64,000 nt of DNA from Micromonospora vinacea (GTDB lineage Bacteria > Actinomycetota > Actinomycetes > Mycobacteriales > Micromonosporaceae), in the NCBI RefSeq assembly GCF_015751785.1, contig NZ_JADOTY010000001.1, positions 2,232,001 to 2,296,000 on the forward strand, written 5' to 3'. The position numbers were made by a program, and so were the translations under genes. The notes under the pieces are model-generated. The model was not told the DNA's origin. It did not search any database and saw only the letters and a program-made list of their open reading frames with translations. This document shows, in pieces, positions 13,520-21,808 of the stretch (position 1 is its first letter; each line of letters opens with the position of its first letter).

Positions 13520-14857
13520 GTGACCGACATCTTTCCCGCCGGGTCCGGCCGCTACCCAGCCGACGCGCCGGCCTCCGAGGCCCTGTTCGACCGCGCCCGC
13601 GCCATCGTGCCGGGCGGGGTGAACTCCCCTGTGCGCGCCTTCCAGGCGGTCGGCGGCACCCCGCGTTTCATGGTCCGTGGCGAGGGCCCGTGGCTGTACG
13701 ACGCCGACGGTCGCCGCTACGTCGACCTGGTCTGCTCCTGGGGTCCGCTGATCCTCGGGCACGCCCACCCGGAGGTGGTGGAGGCCGTCCAGGCCGCCGC
13801 CGCCCGGGGCACCAGCTTCGGCACGCCCACGCCGGGTGAGGTGGAGCTGGCCGCCGAGATCGTCGCCCGGACCCCGGTCGAGCAGGTCCGTCTGGTCAAC
13901 TCCGGCACCGAGGCGACCATGTCGGCGATCCGGCTGGCCCGCGGCTTCACCGGCCGCTCGAAGATCGTCAAGTTCGCCGGCTGCTACCACGGCCACGTCG
14001 ACGCGCTGCTCGCCGCCGCCGGCTCCGGCGTGGCCACCCTGGGCCTGCCCGACTCGCCCGGTGTGACAGGCGCGGCGGCCAGCGAGACGATCGTTCTTCC
14101 GTACAACGACATCCGGGCCGTCGAGGAGGCCTTCGCCGCCGAGGGCCCGCACATCGCTGCGGTGATCACCGAGGCTGCCGCCGGCAACATGGGCGTGGTG
14201 GCCCCCCGTGACGGCTTCAACCAGCAGCTCGCCCGGATCGCCCACGCACACGGCGCCCTGCTGGTGGTGGACGAGGTGATGACCGGGTTCCGGGTCTCCC
14301 GCGCCGGGTGGCACGGCCTCGACGCCTCCGACGCGGACCTGTGGACGTACGGCAAGGTCATGGGTGGTGGCCTGCCCGCCGCGGCGTTCGGCGGGCGCGC
14401 GGACATCATGGCGCGGCTCGCGCCGGCCGGCCCGGTCTACCAGGCCGGCACCCTTTCGGGTAATCCGCTGGCCTGCGCCGCCGGTCTGGCGACCCTTCGG
14501 CTCGCCGACGATGCGCTGTACCAGCGCCTCGACGAGACGGCCGCCGTCGTGGGCAAGCTGGCGTCCGACGCGTTGTCCTCCGCCGGGGTCCCGCACCGAC
14601 TGTCGTACGCGGGCAGCATGTTCTCGGTCTTCTTCACCGACGCCGACGTGGTCGACTACGACAGCGCGCGCACCCAGCAGGTGCCGGCGTTCAAGGCATT
14701 CTTCCACGCGATGCTCGCCGCCGGCGTCTACCTGCCGCCGAGCGCGTTCGAGTCGTGGTTCGTGTCGGCGGCGCTCGACGACGCCGCTCTGGAACACATC
14801 GCCGACGCGCTGCCGACGGCGGCGAACGCGGCGGCAGCGGCCGGTCACGGGGGTTAG
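13520..14857 (+). CDS. hemL: glutamate-1-semialdehyde 2,1-aminomutase
   Basis: 445 residues from GTG 13520. This is a class III aminotransferase fold converting glutamate-1-semialdehyde to 5-aminolevulinate, the first committed tetrapyrrole precursor of the C5 pathway. Family motifs: [41 protein letters not shown] for phosphate binding, [16 protein letters not shown], and the PLP lysine in [11 protein letters not shown]. The length is usual for HemL. It heads a run of six close or overlapping genes (hemL to ccsB) whose order matches the Rv0524-Rv0529 block of Mycobacterium tuberculosis, linking haem supply to cytochrome c assembly. Confidence 0.95.
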   Translation: MTDIFPAGSGRYPADAPASEALFDRARAIVPGGVNSPVRAFQAVGGTPRFMVRGEGPWLYDADGRRYVDLVCSWGPLILGHAHPEVVEAVQAAAARGTSFGTPTPGEVELAAEIVARTPVEQVRLVNSGTEATMSAIRLARGFTGRSKIVKFAGCYHGHVDALLAAAGSGVATLGLPDSPGVTGAAASETIVLPYNDIRAVEEAFAAEGPHIAAVITEAAAGNMGVVAPRDGFNQQLARIAHAHGALLVVDEVMTGFRVSRAGWHGLDASDADLWTYGKVMGGGLPAAAFGGRADIMARLAPAGPVYQAGTLSGNPLACAAGLATLRLADDALYQRLDETAAVVGKLASDALSSAGVPHRLSYAGSMFSVFFTDADVVDYDSARTQQVPAFKAFFHAMLAAGVYLPPSAFESWFVSAALDDAALEHIADALPTAANAAAAAGHGG

Positions 14858-14858
14858 C

Positions 14859-14924
14859 GTGAGCGCGAGGAGTGAGCCGCTCTTGCGAGCCCCGCAGTCG
14901 GGAACAAAGGGAGCGCAGCCTTGA
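14859..14924 (+). CDS. 21-codon coupling minicistron (repeat-like spacer)
   Basis: Between hemL and the next gene an open frame starts at GTG 14859 (GTGAGCGCGAGG...) one base after the hemL stop, and its TGA (14922-14924) overlaps the TTG start of the following gene. It would encode 21 residues (MSARSEPLLRAPQ... ending GAQP). Two other junctions in this window, at 61966 and 62283, begin with the same GTGAGCG word. The peptide is unlikely to be functional itself; I read it as a spacer that carries ribosomes from one cistron to the next. Confidence 0.4.
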   Translation: MSARSEPLLRAPQSGTKGAQP

Positions 14925-15568
14925 GCAAGACGGTGGTCCACGTGCTCCGGCACGGCGAGGTGTACAACCCCGACCAGATCCTCTACGGCCGGCTGCCCGG
15001 TTTCCGCCTCTCCGAGCTGGGTGTGCAGATGGCCAAGGCCGCTGCGCAGGGCCTGGCCGAGCGGGAGATCGTGCACGTGGTGGCCAGCCCCCTGGAGCGC
15101 GCCCAGCAGACCGCCGAGCCGATCGCCGCCCAGTTCGGGCTGCCGGTCGGGGTGGACGAGCGGCTGATCGAGAGCGCCAACTGGTTCGAGGGCAAGAAGG
15201 TCTCCCCGGGTGACGGGTCGTTCCGCGACCCGCGCAACTGGTGGGTGCTGCGCGACCCGGTGACCCCGTCCTGGGGTGAGGCGTACCGGGTGATCGCCGA
15301 GCGGATGTTCGCCGCCGTGCACGCCGCCAGGGTCGCCGCCGAGGGCCGCGAGGCGGTGCTGGTGTCGCACCAGCTCCCGATCTGGACGTTGCGCCGCTAC
15401 GTCGAGCGCAAGCGGCTCTGGCACGACCCGCGCAAGCGGCAGTGCGGGCTGGCCAGCCTCACCTCGTTCCACTTCGACGGCGCGAAGGTGGCGGGCATCG
15501 GCTACAGCGAGCCGGCAGCGCACCTGATCGCTCTCTCCGCGACCGCCCGGACGGCCAAGGGGGCCTGA
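14921..15568 (+). CDS. histidine phosphatase family protein (phosphoglycerate-mutase-like)
   Basis: 215 residues from TTG 14921, preceded by GGGAG at a 7-base spacing. The catalytic RHG motif is near the N-terminus (VHVLRHGEVYN), followed by ASPLERAQQTAEPIA, the glutamate-bearing ERLIESANWFEGKK segment, and the second histidine in LVSHQLPIWTLRR. This is the branch-1 histidine phosphatase superfamily. Its orthologue occupies the same place between hemL and the thioredoxin-like gene in mycobacteria (Rv0525). The substrate is unknown, and operon position suggests a link to haem or cytochrome c biogenesis. It overlaps the ResA-like start by 1 bp (TGATG). Confidence 0.88.
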   Translation: MSKTVVHVLRHGEVYNPDQILYGRLPGFRLSELGVQMAKAAAQGLAEREIVHVVASPLERAQQTAEPIAAQFGLPVGVDERLIESANWFEGKKVSPGDGSFRDPRNWWVLRDPVTPSWGEAYRVIAERMFAAVHAARVAAEGREAVLVSHQLPIWTLRRYVERKRLWHDPRKRQCGLASLTSFHFDGAKVAGIGYSEPAAHLIALSATARTAKGA

Positions 15569-16134
15569 TGAACGCCCGGAGGTGGACCGCAGGTCTGCTC
15601 GCCGCCGTCGCCGCTGTGGCGCTGGCCGGCTGCTCCTCCGGGGGCGGCGGGGAGAAGCGCTGCACCAGCGACGGCCTCACGATCACCTGTGCGCAGGACG
15701 AGCGGTCGAAGACCCCGAAGGTCGTCGGCGAACTGCTCACCGGCGGCCAGTACGACATCTCCCAGGCACGCGGCCAGGTCGTTGTCGTCAACTTCTGGGG
15801 TTCCTGGTGTGCGCCCTGCCGTGCGGAGGCCGACGACCTGGAGGGCACCTACCAGGCCACCAAGGCGTCCGGAGTCACCTTCCTGGGTGTCAACGTGCAG
15901 GACAGCAAGGACAAGGCGATCGCCTTCGAGCGGGGGCGGGCCACCTATCCGAGCATCTTCGACCCGTCCAGCCGCCAGGCGCTGAACTTCGACATCCCGC
16001 CCAACACGACACCGGCGACAGTGGTCCTCGACCGCGACGGCCGGGTCGCCGTGGTGATCCGTCGCGCCGTGACCAGGGACGAACTGCAACCGATCGTCGA
16101 ACGGATCGTCGCCGAGAAGCCGGCCCCGAACTGA
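15568..16134 (+). CDS. resA: TlpA/ResA-like thiol-disulfide oxidoreductase lipoprotein
   Basis: 188 residues. The N-terminus is a lipoprotein signal with the lipobox LAGC (Cys22). The thioredoxin fold follows, with the redox motif WCAPC at residues 80-84 in VVNFWGSWCAPCRAE and the cis-proline loop in NTTPATVVLD. It would keep apocytochrome c cysteines reduced at the outer membrane face, drawing electrons from the CcdA protein encoded immediately downstream (1-bp stop/start overlap). This is a family role and context fits exactly. An additional cysteine pair (Cys32, Cys41) before the domain is unusual for ResA and may form a structural disulfide. Confidence 0.9.
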   Translation: MNARRWTAGLLAAVAAVALAGCSSGGGGEKRCTSDGLTITCAQDERSKTPKVVGELLTGGQYDISQARGQVVVVNFWGSWCAPCRAEADDLEGTYQATKASGVTFLGVNVQDSKDKAIAFERGRATYPSIFDPSSRQALNFDIPPNTTPATVVLDRDGRVAVVIRRAVTRDELQPIVERIVAEKPAPN

Positions 16135-16952
16135 TGGGTGAGACCTTCGAGCAACTGGCCCTCAGCGGGCCGCTGCTGCTCGCCATCGGCGCGGCGGCGC
16201 TCGCCGGCCTGGTCAGCTTCCTCTCCCCGTGCGTGCTCCCGCTCGTCCCGGGTTACCTGTCGTACGTGACCGGCCTGGCCGGCGCCGACCTGGAGGGTCG
16301 CCGTCCGGCGGCCGATCCCCTACCGGTCACCGGGGGTGTCGCGGTCAAGGAACGGGTCGCGCGGGTCGGCGCGGTAAAGGGTCGGGTGCTCGCCGGGACG
16401 CTGCTCTTCATCGGCGGTTTCACAGTCGTCTTCGTGGCCACCGCGATCCTCTTCGCCAGCATCGGCCGGGTGTTCTTCGACTACAAGCGCGAGCTGCAGA
16501 TCGGCGTGGGCGTGCTGATCATCGTGGCGGGGTTGAGCTATCTCGGGATGATCCCCGCCCTGCAACGGGAGTTCCGGATCTCCCGGTTGCCGTCGGCCGG
16601 GCTGCTCGGCGCACCGGTCTTCGGGGCGGTCTTCGCCCTCAGTTGGGTGCCCTGCACCGGCCCCACTCTCGGCGCGGTGATGGGCATGGCCACCGCCAGC
16701 GGCCAGAGCGACCGCGCTGTGGTGCTCGCCGTGGCGTACTGCCTCGGGTTGGGGATACCGTTCATCGTCTTCGGGCTGGGCTTCGAACGCCTGCTCGGGG
16801 TCTTCCGCGCCGTCCGGCGCAACAGCCGCTGGGTCACCCGGGTCGGCGGCGCCCTGCTCATCCTGATCGGCCTGGCCCTGGTCACCGGCGGATGGCAGAG
16901 CTTCGTGATCTGGCTGCAGACCACCGTCGGGGTGGGCGAGGTGAGCATCTGA
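16134..16952 (+). CDS. ccdA: cytochrome c biogenesis thiol transporter CcdA
   Basis: 272 residues with six hydrophobic segments, the number expected for CcdA, the stand-alone equivalent of the DsbD core. The two redox cysteines are in LSPCVLPLVPGYLSYV (first helix) and SWVPCTGPTLGAV (fourth helix). A hydrophilic loop of ~45 residues after the first helix is longer than in Bacillus CcdA. It would pass reducing equivalents from cytoplasmic thioredoxin across the membrane to the ResA-like lipoprotein. Start and stop codons overlap with neighbours on both sides (TGATG). Confidence 0.93.
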   Translation: MGETFEQLALSGPLLLAIGAAALAGLVSFLSPCVLPLVPGYLSYVTGLAGADLEGRRPAADPLPVTGGVAVKERVARVGAVKGRVLAGTLLFIGGFTVVFVATAILFASIGRVFFDYKRELQIGVGVLIIVAGLSYLGMIPALQREFRISRLPSAGLLGAPVFGAVFALSWVPCTGPTLGAVMGMATASGQSDRAVVLAVAYCLGLGIPFIVFGLGFERLLGVFRAVRRNSRWVTRVGGALLILIGLALVTGGWQSFVIWLQTTVGVGEVSI

Positions 16953-18589
16953 TGACGGTCGTCGACGACCGACCGGAGACCGTGGCGCCCGCGCCACGCC
17001 GCCGGCCCAACCGGCTGCTGGCCCTGCTGCGCAACTCGTGGCGGCAGCTCACCAGCATGCGTACGGCGCTGATCCTGCTCTTCCTGCTCGCGATCGCCGC
17101 CATCCCCGGCTCGGTGCTGCCGCAGCGCGGGATCAGCCCCGAGAAGGTCAACGAGTACTTCGTCGACCACCCGGACTGGGCCCCCCGACTGGACCGGATC
17201 GGCGCGTTCGAGGTCTTCGGGTCGGTCTGGTTCTCCGCGATCTACCTGCTGCTGTTCATCTCCCTGATCGGCTGCATCACACCCCGGCTGCGCGACCACG
17301 TCCGCGCGCTGCGGTCCCGGCCGCCGGCCGCGCCGAAGCGGATGGCCCGGCTGCCGCAGCACACGGTGCTGCCCGCCCCGCCCGGTGGGGCGGCGGCGAT
17401 CGCCGAGATGCTGCGCAAGCGCCGCTGGCGGGTCGAGGTGCGCGGCGACGAGGTCTCCGCCGAGAAGGGCTACCTCAAGGAGACCGGCAACCTGCTGTTC
17501 CACACCTCGTTGATCGCGGTGCTGATCGGGGTGGCGCTCGGCTCGTGGTACGGCTGGAGCGGCAACCGCCTGCTGGTGGCCGGCGCCGACAACGCGTTCT
17601 GCAACACCCGTCAGCAGTACGCCGAGGCGAAGCTCGGCCCGCAGGTGGACAGCGCCGACCTGCCCCGCTTCTGCCTGCGGCTGGACGACTTCCAGGCCCG
17701 GTTCCTGCCGTCCGGCCAGCCGGAGTTCTTCAACGCCACTGTCACCGTCGACGGCCCGGACGAGCCGACCCGCAGCGCCGACTTCTCGGTGAACTCGCCG
17801 CTGCGGCTGAACGACGCGAGCGTCTACCTGCTCGGCCACGGGTACGCCCCGGTGATCCGCTACACCGACCGGTTCGGCAACAGCCAGATCAGTGACGAAC
17901 CGTTCCTGACCACCGGCGACATGGGCCTGACCAGCGAAGGGCTGGCGGCCTTCCCGGACGCGAACGTCGACCCGGCGACCGGCCAGCGCGCAGCGGATCT
18001 GCAGATGGCGTTCACCGGCATCTACCTGCCCACGGCGCCCGAGCAGGCGCCGTTCGTCAGGTCGCAGTACCCGACCGAGCGCAACCCGGCGCTGAACCTG
18101 GTCGCCTACCGGGGCAACCTCGGCCTGGACGCCGGCATCCCCGGCTCGGTCTACCAGCTCGACCAGCGGCAGGTGCGGACCGGCAAGGTCAAGGAGGTCG
18201 GCACCAAACTGCTCCGCAAGGGCGAGACCTGGACGTTGGACGACGGCACGACAGTCGAGTTCCTGGGCACCGAGCGGTACGTCACCCTCTCCATCCGGCA
18301 CGATCCGGGCTCGACGATGTTGCTGGTCAGCTGCGGTGTCCTGCTGGTCGGGCTGATGGGTTCGTTGTTCGGGAAGCGTCGTCGGGTGTTCTTCCGGGTG
18401 GTGCCGGCCGACCCCGGGGAAGGATCTCCGACGAGCGGTAGTAGCTTGATGGAGGTCGGTGGGTTGCCGCGTACCGACTACCCAGGGTTCGCCGACGAGT
18501 TCACCCAGCTCGTCGCCGCGATCAACGGTGCCGAACAGCCTGAAGCTGACTCCACTGAGCGGGCCGGCGTGCGAGAAGGAGCCGAGTGA
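16952..18589 (+). CDS. resB: cytochrome c biogenesis protein ResB
   Basis: 545 residues. The N-terminal helices (SMRTALILLFLLAIAAIPGS, then VWFSAIYLLLFISLIGC) are followed by a conserved ETGNLLFHTSLIAVLIGVALG helix, a large extracytoplasmic domain (~residues 215-445), and a last helix near TMLLVSCGVLLVGLMGSLFG. This is the ResB/Ccs1 layout of system II cytochrome c maturation, where ResB and CcsB form the haem transport and ligation complex. The gene sits between ccdA and ccsB, with overlaps at both ends, so all three are very likely co-translated. Confidence 0.92.
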   Translation: MTVVDDRPETVAPAPRRRPNRLLALLRNSWRQLTSMRTALILLFLLAIAAIPGSVLPQRGISPEKVNEYFVDHPDWAPRLDRIGAFEVFGSVWFSAIYLLLFISLIGCITPRLRDHVRALRSRPPAAPKRMARLPQHTVLPAPPGGAAAIAEMLRKRRWRVEVRGDEVSAEKGYLKETGNLLFHTSLIAVLIGVALGSWYGWSGNRLLVAGADNAFCNTRQQYAEAKLGPQVDSADLPRFCLRLDDFQARFLPSGQPEFFNATVTVDGPDEPTRSADFSVNSPLRLNDASVYLLGHGYAPVIRYTDRFGNSQISDEPFLTTGDMGLTSEGLAAFPDANVDPATGQRAADLQMAFTGIYLPTAPEQAPFVRSQYPTERNPALNLVAYRGNLGLDAGIPGSVYQLDQRQVRTGKVKEVGTKLLRKGETWTLDDGTTVEFLGTERYVTLSIRHDPGSTMLLVSCGVLLVGLMGSLFGKRRRVFFRVVPADPGEGSPTSGSSLMEVGGLPRTDYPGFADEFTQLVAAINGAEQPEADSTERAGVREGAE

Positions 18590-19566
18590 TGTCCGCACTC
18601 TCCGACAATCTGGTGACCTTCGCGATCCTGGCCTACCTGGTCGCGATGATCGGCCACGCCGTCGAGTACGCGCTGGGCAACGCGCGTACCCGGGTCGCCG
18701 CGGCTGCTCCGGCGCGCGAGCTGGTCGGCGTCGGTGCCGGCGGCGGTGTCGTCAAGTCGCCGGCTGCGCCGGTCCCGACGTCGCCCGCTGTCGACCGCTC
18801 CGCCGGGCGGGCCCGGCTGGCGGGCCTGATCGGGGTGGGCGCCACAGCGGTCGCCGCCGCGCTGCACCTGGCGGCGCTGGTCACCCGGGGGCTCGCCGCC
18901 GACCGGATGCCCTGGGGCAACATGTACGAGTTCGTGCTCACTGTGACGTTCATCGGGGTCGCCGCCTGGCTGGTGGTGCTCTGGAAGCGACAGTCGCTGC
19001 GCAAGCTCGGGCTGTTCCTCACCCTGGTGATGGTGCTGCTGGTCGCCACCGCCGAGCTGGTGCTGTACGTGCCGATCGTGCCGCTGGTGCCGGCGCTGAA
19101 CTCGTACTGGTTCGTCATCCACGTCTCGACGATCGTCTTCGCGTCCGGCATCTTCCTGCTCGGCGTGGTGCCGGCGGTCGGCTTTCTGATGCGCAACGGG
19201 TACGAGCAGGGCAAGCGCAGTTTCCCGTACACCCTGGCGAAGCGGCTGCCCGGCGCGGTGGGCCTGGAGCGGCTGACCTTCACGCTGCACGCCTTCGCGT
19301 TCCCGATCTTCACCTTCGCGGTGATCGCCGGTGCCATCTGGGCCGAGGCGGCCTGGGGTCGGCCGTGGGGCTGGGACCCGAAGGAGACCTGGGCGTTCAT
19401 CTCCTGGGTGGTGTACGCCGGCTACCTGCACGCCCGCGCGACGCCCAGCGTGAAGCGCAACGTGGCCACCTGGATCGCGGTGCTCGGCTTCCTCACCATG
19501 CTGATGAACCTGTTCGGCGTGAACATCTTCTTCACCGGACTGCACTCGTACGGCGGGCTGAACTGA
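18589..19566 (+). CDS. ccsB: cytochrome c biogenesis protein CcsB (haem-handling subunit)
   Basis: 325 residues from ATG 18589, with GAAGGAG 8 bases upstream (GTG 18586 is an alternative). About eight membrane helices. The tryptophan-rich haem-binding signature is clear: WGRPWGWDPKETWAFISWVVY, together with conserved histidines in AALHLAALVTRG, STIVFASG-region neighbours, and YLHARATPSVKR. The WWD domain presents haem to apocytochrome c at the outer face. It is the last gene of the hemL-ccsB block. Twenty bases after its stop begins copy A of the 78-bp palindromic element, which may also end transcription. Confidence 0.93.
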   Translation: MSALSDNLVTFAILAYLVAMIGHAVEYALGNARTRVAAAAPARELVGVGAGGGVVKSPAAPVPTSPAVDRSAGRARLAGLIGVGATAVAAALHLAALVTRGLAADRMPWGNMYEFVLTVTFIGVAAWLVVLWKRQSLRKLGLFLTLVMVLLVATAELVLYVPIVPLVPALNSYWFVIHVSTIVFASGIFLLGVVPAVGFLMRNGYEQGKRSFPYTLAKRLPGAVGLERLTFTLHAFAFPIFTFAVIAGAIWAEAAWGRPWGWDPKETWAFISWVVYAGYLHARATPSVKRNVATWIAVLGFLTMLMNLFGVNIFFTGLHSYGGLN

Positions 19567-19586
19567 TCCTGGCGCCCGGTCGGGCC

Positions 19587-19664
19587 GTTGATCCACTCGA
19601 CTTCCAGGACGTGGGGGTGTCCTGCGCCCTGGGACGGCCCGACTTCCTGGAACCCGAGTGGATC
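19587..19664. repeat. 78-bp dispersed palindromic element, copy A
   Basis: Outer arms GATCCACTCG and CGAGTGGATC are perfectly complementary, and inner arms TTCCAGGA and TCCTGGAA also pair. The same 78-bp architecture recurs at 22807 and 53981. This copy ends inside the 5' portion of the XRE-type regulator frame and supplies its only usable start codon. Confidence 0.85.
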
Positions 19665-20359
19665 TTGCGGTGTCGGCCGTCGAGTTGGGGCACACGGCGC
19701 CCAACGAGGCGTACCTGATCCGGGCCGACGAGGTGCTCGACACCGGCGGCCTGCTGACCTCGCTGCGCGAGCTGGGTCGGCGCGACGGCGAGCCGGTCTG
19801 GTTCCGCCCCTGGCTGGAGGTCGAACGGGTGGCCACCCAGCTCCGTTGCTTTGAGGCGACGATGATCCCCGGGCTGTTGCAGACCGCCGACTACGCGCGG
19901 GCGGTGTTCCGGCTCGACCTGGGGCTGACCGCCGACCGGGTGGAGCAGTTGGTGGCGGCCCGGCTGGAGCGGCAGACGATCCTCGACCGAGAGCACCCGC
20001 CGCAGCTCACCGCCGTGATCGACGAGGCCGCGTTGCAGCGCTTCGCGGAGGGTTGCGCCGGGGTGCTGGCCGGGCAGCTCCGACACCTGGTGGCGTGCGC
20101 CCGCCGCCCGCACATCAGGGTGCACGTGCTGCCGCAGGGCGTGGGCCTGCACGCCGGTCTCTTCGGGCCGTTCATCCTCGGCCGCACCGCCGACGGCAGT
20201 TGGCTCGGCTTCCTCGACAACCAGACCGGCGGCACCGCAGTGGACGACATCTTCGAGGTGGCGACCCTGCTCGGAAGGTGGGAGAGTCTGCGCAGTGACG
20301 CGCTGCCCCGGCAGCAGTCGATCGACCTGCTCGAGGAGATCGTGAAGCCATGGATCTGA
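19658..20359 (+). CDS. 5'-truncated XRE-family regulator with DUF5753 domain (possible pseudogene)
   Basis: 233 residues from GTG 19658, a codon that belongs to the palindromic element. Residues ~5-20 (VSAVELGHTAPNEAYL) match only the recognition end of an XRE helix-turn-helix; the first ~45 residues of a normal family member are absent. The DUF5753 ligand/partner domain is intact (IPGLLQTADYARAVF, ERQTIL, PHIRVHVLPQGVG, WESLRSDAL). The frame has a stop at 19589, right at the element's left end, so the element or an associated deletion has replaced the 5' end. The downstream DUF397 gene overlaps by 10 bp, as is usual for this pair. The encoded protein probably cannot bind DNA normally. Confidence 0.7.
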   Translation: MDLAVSAVELGHTAPNEAYLIRADEVLDTGGLLTSLRELGRRDGEPVWFRPWLEVERVATQLRCFEATMIPGLLQTADYARAVFRLDLGLTADRVEQLVAARLERQTILDREHPPQLTAVIDEAALQRFAEGCAGVLAGQLRHLVACARRPHIRVHVLPQGVGLHAGLFGPFILGRTADGSWLGFLDNQTGGTAVDDIFEVATLLGRWESLRSDALPRQQSIDLLEEIVKPWI

Positions 20360-20538
20360 CCGGAGCCCGCTGGCGCAAGTCCACCCGGAGTGGCAACAAC
20401 AGTGGCGCGTGCGTCGAGGTCGCCGACAACCTGCCGGGCCGGGTGCACGTCCGCGATTCCAAGGACCGCGACGGCGACCTGCTGACCTTCACCCCGGCCG
20501 CGTGGCGGGCCTTCGTCGAGCTGGCCCGCACCCGCTGA
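20350..20538 (+). CDS. DUF397 domain protein
   Basis: 62 residues from ATG 20350. It is a whole DUF397 domain: WRKSTRSGNNSGACVEVAD, then VHVRDSKDRDGDLLTFTPAAWRAFV. DUF397 proteins are small actinobacterial partners normally encoded right after an XRE/DUF5753 regulator and thought to modulate it, as with the BldB/WhiJ-type pairs of Streptomyces. Here the gene overlaps the truncated regulator by 10 bp. With the regulator's HTH broken, its partner function may be lost or may pass to another regulator elsewhere. Confidence 0.85.
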   Translation: MDLTGARWRKSTRSGNNSGACVEVADNLPGRVHVRDSKDRDGDLLTFTPAAWRAFVELARTR

Positions 20539-20550
20539 CCGTGCGCTGAA

Positions 20551-20594
20551 CCGGGCAACCGCAGGCGGCACCGCACCTCGCCTGGGTCGCCCGG
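20551..20594. terminator. bulged hairpin between convergent genes
   Basis: CCGGGC-a-ACC-gc-AGGCG pairs with CGCCT-g-GGT-c-GCCCGG, giving 14 pairs with small internal bulges around an 11-base loop. It lies between the DUF397 gene and the convergent MarR gene. Confidence 0.5.
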
Positions 20595-20670
20595 CAACCG
20601 TCACCTCGGCGAAATGGCGTCGATCAGGTCCACGATTCGCCGCCGGCAGATGCCTGTGCAGCAACTGCAG

Positions 20671-21147
20671 TCAGCCTCCGAACCAGCCTGGCACGTCGAG
20701 CCGGAACCAGTTGGCCGAGGCCATCGTGCCGAGGTCGTCTTCCATCGCGGTGACCCGTTCCGGGCCGAGCGTGTCCGCCCACTGTGCACGCAGCCGGTCG
20801 AAGATCTCGGCCGAGCGGCGTAGCCCGTCGGCGCCGCGCGGGGTCACCCGGACCAGCCGCCGTCGGGCGTCGGAGGGGTCGTCGACCCGCTCCAGGTAGC
20901 CGACGGCCACCAACCGGTCGACGGTCTTGCCGGCGGCCTGTTTGGAGATGCCCAGCCGCTGTCCCAGCTCGGTGGCGGTGGTGCCGTCCGCGCCGACGGC
21001 CTGGAGCACGAACCCGTGCAGCGGTCGCAGCTCCGGATGCCCCTCCCGGGCCAGCTCGGCGTGCAGGTCGTCGATCAGCGTCCGGAAGCCGGCCAACAGC
21101 AGCAGCGGTAGCGCGAAGCCGGGCCGCGCGGGATCAGCGGTTGCCAT
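20671..21147 (-). CDS. MarR-family transcriptional regulator
   Basis: 158 residues from ATG 21147. The winged helix is visible in residues ~45-110: LHGFVLQAVGADGTTATELGQRLGISKQAAGKTVDRLVAVGYLERVDDPSDARRRLVRVTPRG, with the recognition helix SKQAAGKTVDRL and the wing DARRRLVRVT. It is divergent from the AhpD-like gene, and the 82-bp space between the two starts carries two phased palindromes that are natural operator candidates. Repression of both genes with release by an oxidant or phenolic ligand is the usual logic of such pairs, but the ligand is not evident here. Confidence 0.88.
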   Translation of the reverse strand: MATADPARPGFALPLLLLAGFRTLIDDLHAELAREGHPELRPLHGFVLQAVGADGTTATELGQRLGISKQAAGKTVDRLVAVGYLERVDDPSDARRRLVRVTPRGADGLRRSAEIFDRLRAQWADTLGPERVTAMEDDLGTMASANWFRLDVPGWFGG

Positions 21148-21151
21148 GTTC

Positions 21152-21187
21152 GACAACCACGTTTACTATTTCGTCAACCACGTTGAC
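21152..21187. promoter_or_regulatory. two phased operator-like palindromes in the marR/ahpD-like intergenic region
   Basis: GTCAACCACGTTGAC (21173-21187) is a perfect 6-3-6 palindrome. GACAACCACGTTTAC (21152-21166) is its imperfect copy, offset by exactly 21 bp, two helical turns, so both would face the same side of the DNA. A TACTAT -10-like hexamer lies between them. Confidence 0.65.
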
Positions 21188-21229
21188 CATCTTACGTTCC
21201 CCGATCCAAGCTCTGGAAAGTAGGCAGCC

Positions 21230-21784
21230 ATGCCCGTCTTCACCGCGCACACCACCGAGACCGCGCCCGCCACCGCCCGACGAGCCATCGAGGGCGTACG
21301 CGGCCGGTTCGGCTGGCTGCCCACCCCGGTGGCGCTGATGGCCGACTCGCCACAGTTGCTCACCGGCTTCCTCGCCGCCAGCGCGGGCTTCGAGCAGACC
21401 GACCTCGCCCCGCTCGAGCGGGAGGTGGTCATCCTGACGGTCTCCACCACCAACGAGTGCCACTTCTGCGTCGCCCTGCACACCGGCAAGCTCACCCAAC
21501 TCGGAGCGACCACCGAGCTGATCACCGCACTGCGTGCCGGCTCGGCGCTGCCCGAGCCGCGACTGGAGGCGCTGCGCCGGTTCACGCTGGCCGTGCTCGA
21601 CCACCGAGGCGCCGTGCCCGACGACGAGTTGGACGGCTTCCTGACCGCTGGCTACCAGCCCCGGCACGCGCTGGACGTGGTGCTCGGCGTCGGCGCGTAC
21701 ACAATGTCCACCTTCGCCAACCGGCTCACCCAGGCGCCGCTCGACCCACCGCTGGCCGCCCACGCCTGGACGCCCGCCGCCTGA
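21230..21784 (+). CDS. carboxymuconolactone decarboxylase family protein (AhpD-like)
   Basis: 184 residues from ATG 21230. The CMD/AhpD core is clear: LEREVVILTVSTTNECHFCVALHTGKL, with the redox CxxC motif ECHFC followed by the conserved histidine, and the second half-repeat (ALDVVLGVGAYTMSTFANRL). Proteins of this kind act as alkylhydroperoxidase-type thiol peroxidases or as dehydrogenase-like partners. It is divergent from the MarR gene with shared operators, so regulation by that MarR is the simplest model. The gene converges on the epoxide-hydrolase-like gene with a 24-bp gap. Confidence 0.87.
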   Translation: MPVFTAHTTETAPATARRAIEGVRGRFGWLPTPVALMADSPQLLTGFLAASAGFEQTDLAPLEREVVILTVSTTNECHFCVALHTGKLTQLGATTELITALRAGSALPEPRLEALRRFTLAVLDHRGAVPDDELDGFLTAGYQPRHALDVVLGVGAYTMSTFANRLTQAPLDPPLAAHAWTPAA

Positions 21785-21808
21785 CCGAGAGCGCCTGCCA
21801 GCCGCTGC

